A stretch of DNA of 7,098 bases from UBA7312 sp002715345 (lineage in GTDB: Bacteria > Bacteroidota > Bacteroidia > Flavobacteriales > UBA7312), in the NCBI GenBank assembly GCA_964009845.1, contig CAXGIQ010000074.1:1-7098 (forward strand), in the 5' to 3' direction. The position numbers and the translations under genes are program-made. Of this stretch, positions 1-5,715 are shown piece after piece. The notes beneath the pieces are model-generated. The model saw only the letters and a program-made list of their open reading frames with translations, was not told the origin of the DNA and made no database searches. The stretch's first letter is position 1. Each line of letters begins with the position of its first letter.

Positions 1-783
1 TGCCCCTGCAATTATGAAGTGCTTTGGCGTTTGCTGTGCAATTATTTTTTCTGCAGCTATTTTTGCTTCAAAAGATTGCTGTATACCCTCTTCAATTTGA
101 TAAACAGGAGAGTGTAAAGTATAATCTACAGCAGTAGTTTCAATTATTTCAATGACCATTTCAGTAGTTGTACTTGTAAATGGATTCAAGTTAGCAAAAG
201 TTGTTTGTATTTTCTCTTGTTTGGAAATTCCTAAAACCGATAACATTGCTAATGGCAATAAAACGGCAGCCACCTTTAGCCACGATTTTTTGTTTCTTGG
301 TAAATGGTTTTCATCAATATGCTTGATTTTTGCTTCAATACGCTCTTGCACGCTTACACGCTTAATAGCAGGCGATTGAATTGTTCCCATCCCGTAACTT
401 GTAAGCAAGTGATTGGTCGTTAAGTCTTGTACAAATAAAAGCGTGTTATCATTAGATAGAATCAAAGTCCCAACTCCTTCAATAACTATTTTTTTGTGGA
501 GGTGTAATTTATCTTTTAAATTCTTAATAAATTCATCCACTTCTTTTTGTGCTTTTTTGAAGCTAATACCCTCACAAGAAGCCACTTCGTTTACCAATAG
601 TCCATCATTGTTCTGCAAGCTTTTGTTGAAAACAATGTGTTTTTTTGGTGGGTGCATGAAGTTAATGAGAGGATCAATTTTTGCCGAATGGTAATTGGCT
701 ACAAAGCCACCAAAGGCAGGTAAAATGACACAATCGTGCTCGTGTAATAGATAGCTGATATGTGAGTCTAATTGTAAAGACAT
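1..783 (-). CDS. HU (CCDC81-type)/SPOR domain protein, 3'-truncated by window edge
   Basis: The reading frame is open from an ATG at 783 down to base 1, giving 261 residues with no stop; the C-terminus lies outside the window. Residues 1-58 match the first Bacteroidetes CCDC81-type HU domain (HDCVILPAFGGF, then HPPKKHIVFNKSLQNNDGLL). Residues 59-130 match the second, with the HU-like helix pair VASCEGISFKKAQKEVDEF and the strand IVIEGVGTL. A basic stretch (RNKKS) precedes one membrane segment at about residues 168-186, followed by a Thr-rich linker. The last visible residues, KHFIIAGA, are the typical first strand of a SPOR domain, which binds denuded peptidoglycan glycan at division sites. 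The expected topology is therefore HU domains in the cytoplasm and SPOR in the periplasm. The family has been proposed to connect DNA to the envelope; that role is not proven here. It lies 35 nt after kdsB. The domain calls are firm; the function is inferred. Confidence 0.88.
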   Translation of the reverse strand, partial: MSLQLDSHISYLLHEHDCVILPAFGGFVANYHSAKIDPLINFMHPPKKHIVFNKSLQNNDGLLVNEVASCEGISFKKAQKEVDEFIKNLKDKLHLHKKIVIEGVGTLILSNDNTLLFVQDLTTNHLLTSYGMGTIQSPAIKRVSVQERIEAKIKHIDENHLPRNKKSWLKVAAVLLPLAMLSVLGISKQEKIQTTFANLNPFTSTTTEMVIEIIETTAVDYTLHSPVYQIEEGIQQSFEAKIAAEKIIAQQTPKHFIIAGA

Positions 784-800
784 TGAAAATGCTAAATTAC

Positions 801-827
801 CAAAAATAGGTTTGTGATTTACAGCAA
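801..827 (-). promoter_or_regulatory. Candidate promoter for the HU/SPOR gene
   Basis: On the minus strand TATTTTTG (808-801) fits the Bacteroidota -7 consensus TAnnTTTG, and a TTG (827-825) lies 16 nt upstream as a possible -33 element. The -33 falls inside the last codons of kdsB. Transcription would begin near 796, leaving a leader of about a dozen bases before the ATG at 783. The motif is short and AT-rich, so a chance match is possible; read-through from kdsB would also express the gene. Confidence 0.4.
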
Positions 828-1523
828 GTGCGCTATTTTTTTAACATCTTCTGGCGTGTCAATCGAAAAGCTTTTATGTTCAGTCAGTTCCACTCGGATG
901 CTATAGCCATTATCTAACCAACGAAGTTGCTCCAATTGTTTTTTTATTTCGTTTTTGCTAGGGGGTAACTGCGTGATTTCCGTAAGTGCTTTACTAGTGT
1001 ATCCATAAATGCCAACATGATGATAGTATTGAGTATTGTTGTCAAAATCGACTTCTCTTTCAAAAGTGGTAGCAAGCATTTTCTCGTTAAAAAACACTTT
1101 TGGAGCATTAACGTCTAACACATCTTCCTTTCTGGAAACAACTTTTCCAAGTGTAGCAATTTGTGTATTTTTTTGTTGAAGGCAATGAGCAATTTTTTGA
1201 ATTTGTTCAGGGTGAATAAAAGGTTCGTCTACTTGAATATTGATGACACCATCAAAGTTTCCCTCGCTTTTTTGCAGCGCCTCCAAACAGCGGTCTGTTC
1301 CGCTAGGATGTTCAGAGGAAGTCATTATAGCTTTTCCACCAAAGTTAAGAACGGCATTATAAATTCGCTCATCATCAGTGGCAACAATTACTTGGTCAAG
1401 CTTAGATTTTTGTGCTTGTTCATATACACGTTTCACCATGCTTTTTCCTCCTAAATCTAGAAGAGGTTTTCCAGGAAATCGACTAGAATCATATCTAGCA
1501 GGGATTATGCCTAGAATTTTCAT
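819..1523 (-). CDS. kdsB: 3-deoxy-manno-octulosonate cytidylyltransferase (CMP-Kdo synthetase)
   Basis: The enzyme activates Kdo with CTP to CMP-Kdo and pyrophosphate in the cytoplasm, supplying Kdo for the lipid A-inner core of LPS. The 234-residue product is close to the usual ~245-250. It opens with the nucleotide-binding motif IIPARYDSSRFPGKPL (residues 6-21; R10 and K19 expected at the triphosphate). ATDDERI (48-54) and SGTDRCLEAL (74-83) follow, then NIQVDEPFI (95-103) with the expected Mg ligand D99, HHVGIYGY, LEQLRWLDNGYSI, and SIDTPEDV with the second expected metal ligand D222. I chose the ATG at 1523 because the protein then starts MKILGIIPAR like its homologues and its first base is the last base of the receptor stop codon (TGATG). 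An in-frame ATG at 1541 would add six residues (MEHQIV) with no family support. A GGAG lies about 12 nt before the chosen start. One oddity is the QVDEP motif, where QGDEP is usual. Confidence 0.95.
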   Translation of the reverse strand: MKILGIIPARYDSSRFPGKPLLDLGGKSMVKRVYEQAQKSKLDQVIVATDDERIYNAVLNFGGKAIMTSSEHPSGTDRCLEALQKSEGNFDGVINIQVDEPFIHPEQIQKIAHCLQQKNTQIATLGKVVSRKEDVLDVNAPKVFFNEKMLATTFEREVDFDNNTQYYHHVGIYGYTSKALTEITQLPPSKNEIKKQLEQLRWLDNGYSIRVELTEHKSFSIDTPEDVKKIAHLL

Positions 1524-3928
1524 CACAATTTGATGCTCCATTGTACGGACACAGTTCTTGGAGGCATCATGTTTGCAGGTCTTGACTGATACTCTTTATT
1601 CAAAAGGTTGTTTATAATAAGAGAAACCTTTGAATCTTCAGTGATTTGTTTGCTATATCTGTAATCGACAATTAAATCTCCATCATCTAATAATTCTCTT
1701 GACTCGTTAATTCCGGGAACTTGTGTAGCAAAAAATGGTGTAGCAAAAATAGCATCAACATTCTCCATAAAACTGTTGTATCGAACAGATAGTCCTGTAG
1801 TGAAGTTTTTAGTAATTAACTCTGCATCAAGTTTAATTTGTTGTCTATGTCTATATTTTAAGATTTGATTATATCCTTCTGGATTTATGATTCCTGTTGA
1901 GTCAATTGTTCCATATAGTCCCTCATTCATATTGTAGTTGTTAGAGCTACTCGTATAATAGTTTGCATAAGGTTCTTCCGCATAGATGTCTAAATGGTTT
2001 AAAGCAGTTGGTTGGTTATACAAGTACCCTGCAAGTATGTTAAGTGTAGAGTTTGTGCCTACCTTGCCTTGACCGGTAATGCTTGCTTCAATTCCTTTTA
2101 TTTCGGTAGTTCCAATATTGATGGCTTTAAATCCTAAACCTGTTCCTGCTAAACCTGTCCCAGGTTCTCCCCATGGTCCAAAACTAAACTCCATCATATT
2201 ATCGTAAATCATTTTAAATGCAGCGACATCTAAAAATCCCTGAAATGCACCGATTTGAAATCCTTGTCGCACTGCTACTTCAGAGCTCCATCCTTCTTCT
2301 GGTTTTAAGCTCGGATTGGCATAAACATGGATATCTCCAATGTTTGTGGTAATGAATAATTCTGCAATACTAGGAAATCTATAACCTTGCCCCCAAGAAG
2401 ATCTTAGATAGGTAGCTTTTGCTAATTGGTAGTTAGCACCAGCACGAAATACGGGTTTTCCAGTAGTGAAAAATTCTAATAGATTACCATCTACCTCAAA
2501 GCCCATTTCTGAATTCAGAGAGAATTGTTCATATCGACCTCCTGCGGAAATATTTAGTCGTTCTCCAAACTTTTTATCGAATTGTGTAAATGCGGCATTA
2601 TTAACTCTGTAGTTTCTTCCATTAAAAAGCTCAGCACTAGCATCTACTAATTCATTCATCAATCCGCTTGTCCAATTTAACTTCCAGCCATCAAAACTTT
2701 TTTGATATTGATATTCAGTGTAATATGTTTCAGACTGGTTGTCCTGTCCGTTATCGTTATCTTTTGTGCTGTTATCATTAATTATTTTCATGTAGCGTGT
2801 TCGAAGACTATGTTTGTCATTATTTCTGCCATTTATATAAGTAATGTATGGGTCTAGGTGAAAAATATCTCCGCTAGTAGTTGTTACTGCACTGTCCATA
2901 GGAACAAACCCTTGTTCATAGCTTTCCCAAATAATTGCGGAAGCTGTTTCATTAAACAATAAGTTTCCGTTTAATCCATAGGATAGGCCATCTACTTTCT
3001 TATTTTTGTATCTAGTGTTAAAATTTACTCTCTTTCTGCTTGTCGTTTCATCAAAACGATATCCTTCGTCTTCTAATAGAAAGCCTCCAATTACTAAATC
3101 AAGGTTTCCCACTTTTCTTTTGTGTAAGAAATCTGCACCATAAACCCTTTGGTTTCTGCTCCCCCACCAATTTAAAGATTCGCGTTTAGCATCATCATAA
3201 AATCCATGGTGAAAACTAACTTTTGTTTCCGGTTCGGTTCCTGGGTAAGCTGTTCGAATGTTGATTACTCCGTTAAGTGCAGAAGAACCATATAATGCAG
3301 ATGAAGCTCCTTTAATAATCTCTACTTGGTTTATGTTTTCTGTGGATATAAGGCTCCATTGCGCTTGTCCTGCGTCACCAGAAATAAGCGGCATATCGTC
3401 TACCATCACTTGCACGCGAGTGCCTGCACCATAGCTCCAACCACTACCGCCTCTAATATTAGCTTGTCCATCAGTAATAGTTACTCCTGGAACTTGCTCT
3501 ATAGCAGTTTGAATATTAGTTGTGTTCTTATTTTCAATTAAGGAAGGTTTAATTACTTCCATAGAAACAGTTGTTTCTTCAATTTTTTGCTCAAATTTTC
3601 CAGCAGATACAACAACAGTTCCAAGTTCTAGGGCAGCATCTTGTAGCTTTATATTTAGTGAAAGTGTTTGTCCAGATTGCAATGTAACTTCTTTTTTCAC
3701 CTCTTTGTATCCAATAAACTTAAAAAGAATGGTATGTTTCCCTGAAGTTGTTTGCAGGCGGTAATATCCGTCCAAATCAGAAGCAGTTCCGCTATTTGAT
3801 CCTAGTAAAATATTCACCCCAATAAGCGGTTCTCCAGAAGAGCTATCAGTTATTTTTCCTTGAATGGATTGTCCGATAGCAGTGAAAGAGAATAGAAGCA
3901 ATGTTAAGATTGAATAAAAAAATCTCAT
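1523..3928 (-). CDS. TonB-dependent outer-membrane receptor, substrate unknown
   Basis: This 801-residue protein is an outer-membrane active transporter that would take up a ligand using energy from TonB-ExbBD. A signal peptide covers residues 1 to about 19 (hydrophobic core ILTLLLFSFTAIG, then Q20). Residues 22-95 form a carboxypeptidase-regulatory-like beta-sandwich (GKITDSSSGEPLIGVNI, then DLDGYYRL), common on Bacteroidota receptors. LGTVVVSAG (102-110) sits where a TonB box is expected. The plug domain spans about 115-226, with AIEQVPGV, NIRGGSG, VMVDDMPL and IEIIKGASS-like VEIIKGASSALYGSSALNGVI elements (seen at 203-222). The rest is a beta-barrel ending with the typical NNLLNKEYQSRP segment. 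It is shorter than SusC proteins (about 1000 residues) and no SusD gene is adjacent, so polysaccharide uptake is unlikely. Siderophore, haem, cobalamin, metal or peptide ligands all remain possible. It is the first gene of the leftward unit and overlaps kdsB by one base. Confidence 0.93.
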   Translation of the reverse strand: MRFFYSILTLLLFSFTAIGQSIQGKITDSSSGEPLIGVNILLGSNSGTASDLDGYYRLQTTSGKHTILFKFIGYKEVKKEVTLQSGQTLSLNIKLQDAALELGTVVVSAGKFEQKIEETTVSMEVIKPSLIENKNTTNIQTAIEQVPGVTITDGQANIRGGSGWSYGAGTRVQVMVDDMPLISGDAGQAQWSLISTENINQVEIIKGASSALYGSSALNGVINIRTAYPGTEPETKVSFHHGFYDDAKRESLNWWGSRNQRVYGADFLHKRKVGNLDLVIGGFLLEDEGYRFDETTSRKRVNFNTRYKNKKVDGLSYGLNGNLLFNETASAIIWESYEQGFVPMDSAVTTTSGDIFHLDPYITYINGRNNDKHSLRTRYMKIINDNSTKDNDNGQDNQSETYYTEYQYQKSFDGWKLNWTSGLMNELVDASAELFNGRNYRVNNAAFTQFDKKFGERLNISAGGRYEQFSLNSEMGFEVDGNLLEFFTTGKPVFRAGANYQLAKATYLRSSWGQGYRFPSIAELFITTNIGDIHVYANPSLKPEEGWSSEVAVRQGFQIGAFQGFLDVAAFKMIYDNMMEFSFGPWGEPGTGLAGTGLGFKAINIGTTEIKGIEASITGQGKVGTNSTLNILAGYLYNQPTALNHLDIYAEEPYANYYTSSSNNYNMNEGLYGTIDSTGIINPEGYNQILKYRHRQQIKLDAELITKNFTTGLSVRYNSFMENVDAIFATPFFATQVPGINESRELLDDGDLIVDYRYSKQITEDSKVSLIINNLLNKEYQSRPANMMPPRTVSVQWSIKL

Positions 3929-3938
3929 ATATTTATGT

Positions 3939-3962
3939 GGTTAAAGTCATCAAATTTAATCC
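3939..3962. repeat. Imperfect inverted repeat over the receptor start region
   Basis: GGTTAAA (3939-3945) and TTTAATCC (3955-3962) form an inverted repeat with one extra T, separated by nine bases. It overlaps the candidate -7 box TAAATTTG and lies 10-34 nt before the receptor ATG. It could be an operator or, if transcription starts further upstream, an RNA hairpin near the ribosome-binding region. It is AT-rich and imperfect, so chance is a real alternative. Confidence 0.3.
3951..3958 (-). promoter_or_regulatory. Candidate -7 box for the receptor-kdsB unit
   Basis: The minus-strand sequence TAAATTTG fits TAnnTTTG and would give a transcription start near 3945 and a leader of about 17 nt. 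No TTG is found at the expected -33 distance, so only half of the promoter is supported. Confidence 0.35.
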
Positions 3963-4017
3963 ATGAAAGACGATTCCCTATATCTTACAGAGCTCAATCT
4001 TGTGCCTGGAATTGGGT

Positions 4018-4025
4018 CAAAGTTA
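4018..4025 (-). promoter_or_regulatory. Second candidate -7 box for the receptor-kdsB unit
   Basis: The minus-strand sequence TAACTTTG fits TAnnTTTG and would give a leader of roughly 80 nt. A -33 TTG is again missing; that position is instead next to the GC-rich dyad at 4043-4063. It is an alternative or additional start to the box at 3951-3958. Confidence 0.25.
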
Positions 4026-4042
4026 GCCAAAAAGTTGATAGC

Positions 4043-4063
4043 GCATTGCGGAGGGGCGCAAGC
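4043..4063. repeat. GC-rich dyad/hairpin with TTGCG-CGCAA arms
   Basis: TTGCG (4046-4050) and CGCAA (4057-4061) are perfect inverted arms around the six-base loop GAGGGG. Outer GC/GC pairs (4043-4044 with 4062-4063) extend the stem across one bulged A. There is no T-run after it on either strand, so it is not an intrinsic terminator. It lies just upstream of the candidate -7 box at 4018-4025, a position suited to an operator or activator site. Confidence 0.45.
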
Positions 4064-4148
4064 AGTGTTTACAGAATAATCTCAGTTTTTAATAAATATT
4101 CCTATGGTAAAGTAGCACAAATTTTATTGAATTTATAGCTTCAAAGTG

Positions 4149-4180
4149 TTGTTTTTAGCAAGACTGAGAAACTATATTTG
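4149..4180 (+). promoter_or_regulatory. Candidate distal promoter for gdhA
   Basis: TTG (4149-4151), a 21-nt spacer and TATATTTG (4173-4180) fit the Bacteroidota promoter pattern. Transcription would start near 4186, giving a leader of about 100 nt. The start would fall inside the hairpin at 4181-4207, so a transcript from here would contain only part of its 5' arm. Confidence 0.35.
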
Positions 4181-4207
4181 TTGCGGTAAAAAAAGTGCTA
4201 CTCGCAA
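4181..4207 (+). repeat. Stem-loop upstream of gdhA with TTGCG-CGCAA arms
   Basis: TTGCGGTA (4181-4188) can pair with TAC-T-CGCAA (4199-4207), giving eight pairs with one bulged T and a ten-base loop that is mostly A. The arms repeat those of the dyad at 4043-4063. It lies directly after the distal -7 box and about 50 nt before the proximal one, so it could be a protein-binding dyad between the two promoters. No T-run follows. Confidence 0.4.
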
Positions 4208-4237
4208 TTAAGGATTTAATAAACTGAAAAAAGAATT

Positions 4238-4266
4238 TTAGCAGATATAAAAAAAACATACATTTG
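4238..4266 (+). promoter_or_regulatory. Candidate proximal promoter for gdhA
   Basis: TACATTTG (4259-4266) fits the -7 consensus TAnnTTTG. A weak -33 counterpart, TTA (4238-4240, in TTTTAG), lies 18 nt upstream. The start would be near 4272, with a leader of roughly 18 nt ending in AAACAAAG before the ATG. There is no Shine-Dalgarno sequence, as is usual in this phylum. Confidence 0.5.
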
Positions 4267-4289
4267 CCCCGATATTTATTTAAACAAAG

Positions 4290-5636
4290 ATGTCTAGCAA
4301 GTATCAAGATCAGATTGATGCGTTCATGACCGAAGTTAAGTCGAAGGACGCACACGAGCCAGAGTTTATTCAGGCAGTTCAGGAGGTAGCTGAAGCTATT
4401 ATCCCATTCATGAACGAAAATCCAAAGTATAATTCTTCTAAGTTATTAGAAAGAATGGTTGAGCCAGAACGCGTAATTATATTCCGTGTTCCTTGGCTGG
4501 ATGACGACGGTAGAGTACAAGTAAACCGGGGTTTCCGAGTAGAATTTAACTCTGCTATTGGACCATACAAGGGAGGTTTGCGTTTTCACCCTTCGGTAAA
4601 CTTAGGAGTCTTGAAGTTTTTAGCATTTGAACAAGTGTTTAAGAATTCACTTACTACATTGCCGATGGGTGGTGGTAAAGGAGGTTCGGATTTCAATCCA
4701 AAAGGAAAATCTGATAATGAAGTAATGCGATTTTGTCAATCTTTTATGACGGAATTGTGTAAGCATATTGGTCCAGATACCGATGTTCCTGCAGGAGATA
4801 TTGGTGTTGGTAGTCGCGAAATCGGTTATATGTTTGGTCAGTATAAGCGCATCCGTAATGAGTTTACAGGCGTTTTAACTGGCAAAGGTATTAACTGGGG
4901 TGGTTCATTAATTCGACCTGAAGCAACAGGATATGGATGTGTGTATTTTGCACAGAATATGTTGGCTGTTAAAGGCGATTCTTTTGAAGGTAAAACGGTA
5001 GCTATTTCTGGTTCAGGTAATGTGGCACAGTATGCTTGCGAAAAAGCAACAGAGCTAGGAGCTAAAGTAGTTACACTTTCAGATTCTTCAGGTTATATTT
5101 ATGATGCTGCAGGTGTTGATGCTGAGAGATTAGCATTTATAATGGAGTTGAAAAATGTGAAGCGTGGTCGTATTAAAGAATATGCTGAAAAGTATAGTTG
5201 CGAATTCCATGAAGGAAGACCATGGGGTGTTGCTTGTGATATTGCTTTACCTTGTGCAACACAAAACGAGTTGAATGGTGAGGAAGCAAAAACTTTGGTT
5301 GCCAATGGTTGTGCTTGTGTTTCTGAAGGAGCGAATATGCCATCTACACCAGAAGCTATAGAGGCGTTTCAAGCAGCGAAAATTTTATTTGCTCCAGGAA
5401 AAGCTTCTAATGCAGGAGGGGTGGCAACATCAGGTTTAGAGATGTCGCAAAACTCATTGCGTTTAAGTTGGACTAGAGAAGAAGTAGATGCTAAATTGAA
5501 AACCATTATGAAGGACATTCACACTTCTTGTGTAGAATATGGTTCAGAAGAAGAGTATATAGATTATGTGAAAGGTGCTAATGTTGCCGGATTTGTTAAA
5601 GTAGCAGATGCCATGTTAGATCAAGGAATAGTATAA
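4290..5636 (+). CDS. gdhA: NADP-specific glutamate dehydrogenase (hexameric, GDH50s class)
   Basis: The enzyme interconverts 2-oxoglutarate, ammonium and NADPH with glutamate and NADP+; the NADP-type form normally assimilates ammonium. At 448 residues it matches the Escherichia coli enzyme (447) almost end to end, including the N-terminal EFIQAVQEV and LLERMVEPERV segments, which fixes the start. The substrate-binding domain contains GPYKGGLRFHPSVN (91-104, K94) and PMGGGKGGSDF (125-135, catalytic K130), then DVPAGDIGVG (165-174, D170). The Rossmann domain carries SGSGNVAQYA (240-249) and SDSS (264-267); the serine after the acidic residue fits NADP rather than NAD. Further signatures are PCATQNEL, EGANMPSTPEA, and SNAGGVATSGLEMSQN (373-388, S381 expected at the substrate carboxylate). 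It stands alone: its neighbour upstream is divergent and an intrinsic terminator follows 19 nt after the stop. I see nothing broken or unusual in it. Confidence 0.97.
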   Translation: MSSKYQDQIDAFMTEVKSKDAHEPEFIQAVQEVAEAIIPFMNENPKYNSSKLLERMVEPERVIIFRVPWLDDDGRVQVNRGFRVEFNSAIGPYKGGLRFHPSVNLGVLKFLAFEQVFKNSLTTLPMGGGKGGSDFNPKGKSDNEVMRFCQSFMTELCKHIGPDTDVPAGDIGVGSREIGYMFGQYKRIRNEFTGVLTGKGINWGGSLIRPEATGYGCVYFAQNMLAVKGDSFEGKTVAISGSGNVAQYACEKATELGAKVVTLSDSSGYIYDAAGVDAERLAFIMELKNVKRGRIKEYAEKYSCEFHEGRPWGVACDIALPCATQNELNGEEAKTLVANGCACVSEGANMPSTPEAIEAFQAAKILFAPGKASNAGGVATSGLEMSQNSLRLSWTREEVDAKLKTIMKDIHTSCVEYGSEEEYIDYVKGANVAGFVKVADAMLDQGIV

Positions 5637-5655
5637 GTATTAATAAAAATGATAG

Positions 5656-5682
5656 AAAAAGGGAGGTACGCCTCCCTTTTTT
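5656..5682 (+). terminator. Intrinsic terminator of gdhA
   Basis: GGGAGG (5661-5666) pairs with CCTCCC (5671-5676) around the loop TACG, which has the UNCG tetraloop pattern. Flanking A5 and T5 extend the stem to 11 pairs, and the T-run (5677-5682) follows directly. The A-run on the other side means it could also end leftward transcripts, but no leftward gene lies to its right in this window. Confidence 0.94.
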
Positions 5683-5689
5683 ATTTATG

Positions 5690-5697
5690 TAAATTTG
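5690..5697 (+). promoter_or_regulatory. Candidate -7 box for kbl
   Basis: TAAATTTG fits TAnnTTTG and predicts a start near 5703, about 13 nt before the kbl ATG. The -33 position falls inside the gdhA terminator stem and has no TTG. The box includes the TTG at 5695 that could be mistaken for an upstream kbl start codon, which argues against that longer start. Confidence 0.5.
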
Positions 5698-5715
5698 CAA
5701 TCTAAATTTAAGTGT

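Larger units (their letters stand above)
3929..4289. other. Divergent regulatory intergenic region, receptor <-> gdhA
   Basis: This 361-bp stretch lies between two divergent start codons. I see no convincing gene in it on either strand. It contains candidate -7 boxes on the minus strand (3951-3958, 4018-4025) and on the plus strand (4173-4180, 4259-4266), plus three dyads (3939-3962, 4043-4063, 4181-4207). The part from about 4041 to 4063 is notably GC-rich for this AT-rich genome. I looked for cobalamin and TPP riboswitch core sequences on the receptor side and found none. Confidence 0.8.

Noticed and set aside
152..694. Plus-strand open frames opposite the HU/SPOR gene
   Set aside because: The minus-strand frame encodes recognisable domains without interruption; the plus-strand frames are antisense shadows with no family features.
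1524..1541. Upstream ATG start adding six residues to KdsB
   Set aside because: It would overlap the receptor gene by 19 bases and adds MEHQIV before the conserved MKILGIIPAR opening. The TGATG junction supports the start at 1523.
4043..4063. GC-rich hairpin as an intrinsic terminator
   Set aside because: No T-run follows it on either strand, and it lies between divergent genes where no terminator is expected.
3935..4138. Open frame of 67 codons on the plus strand in the divergent intergenic region
   Set aside because: It covers the receptor promoter and the GC-rich dyad, has no recognisable domain, and its composition is unlike the neighbouring proteins. It is most likely chance.
3929..4140. 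Cobalamin or TPP riboswitch upstream of the TonB-dependent receptor
   Set aside because: I searched the minus-strand leader for the conserved core boxes of these classes and found none; a lone GGGAA is not enough.
5695..5715. Upstream TTG start adding seven residues to Kbl
   Set aside because: The extra residues are not family-like, and the TTG lies inside the TAAATTTG promoter box. The ATG at 5716 gives the normal length and N-terminus.
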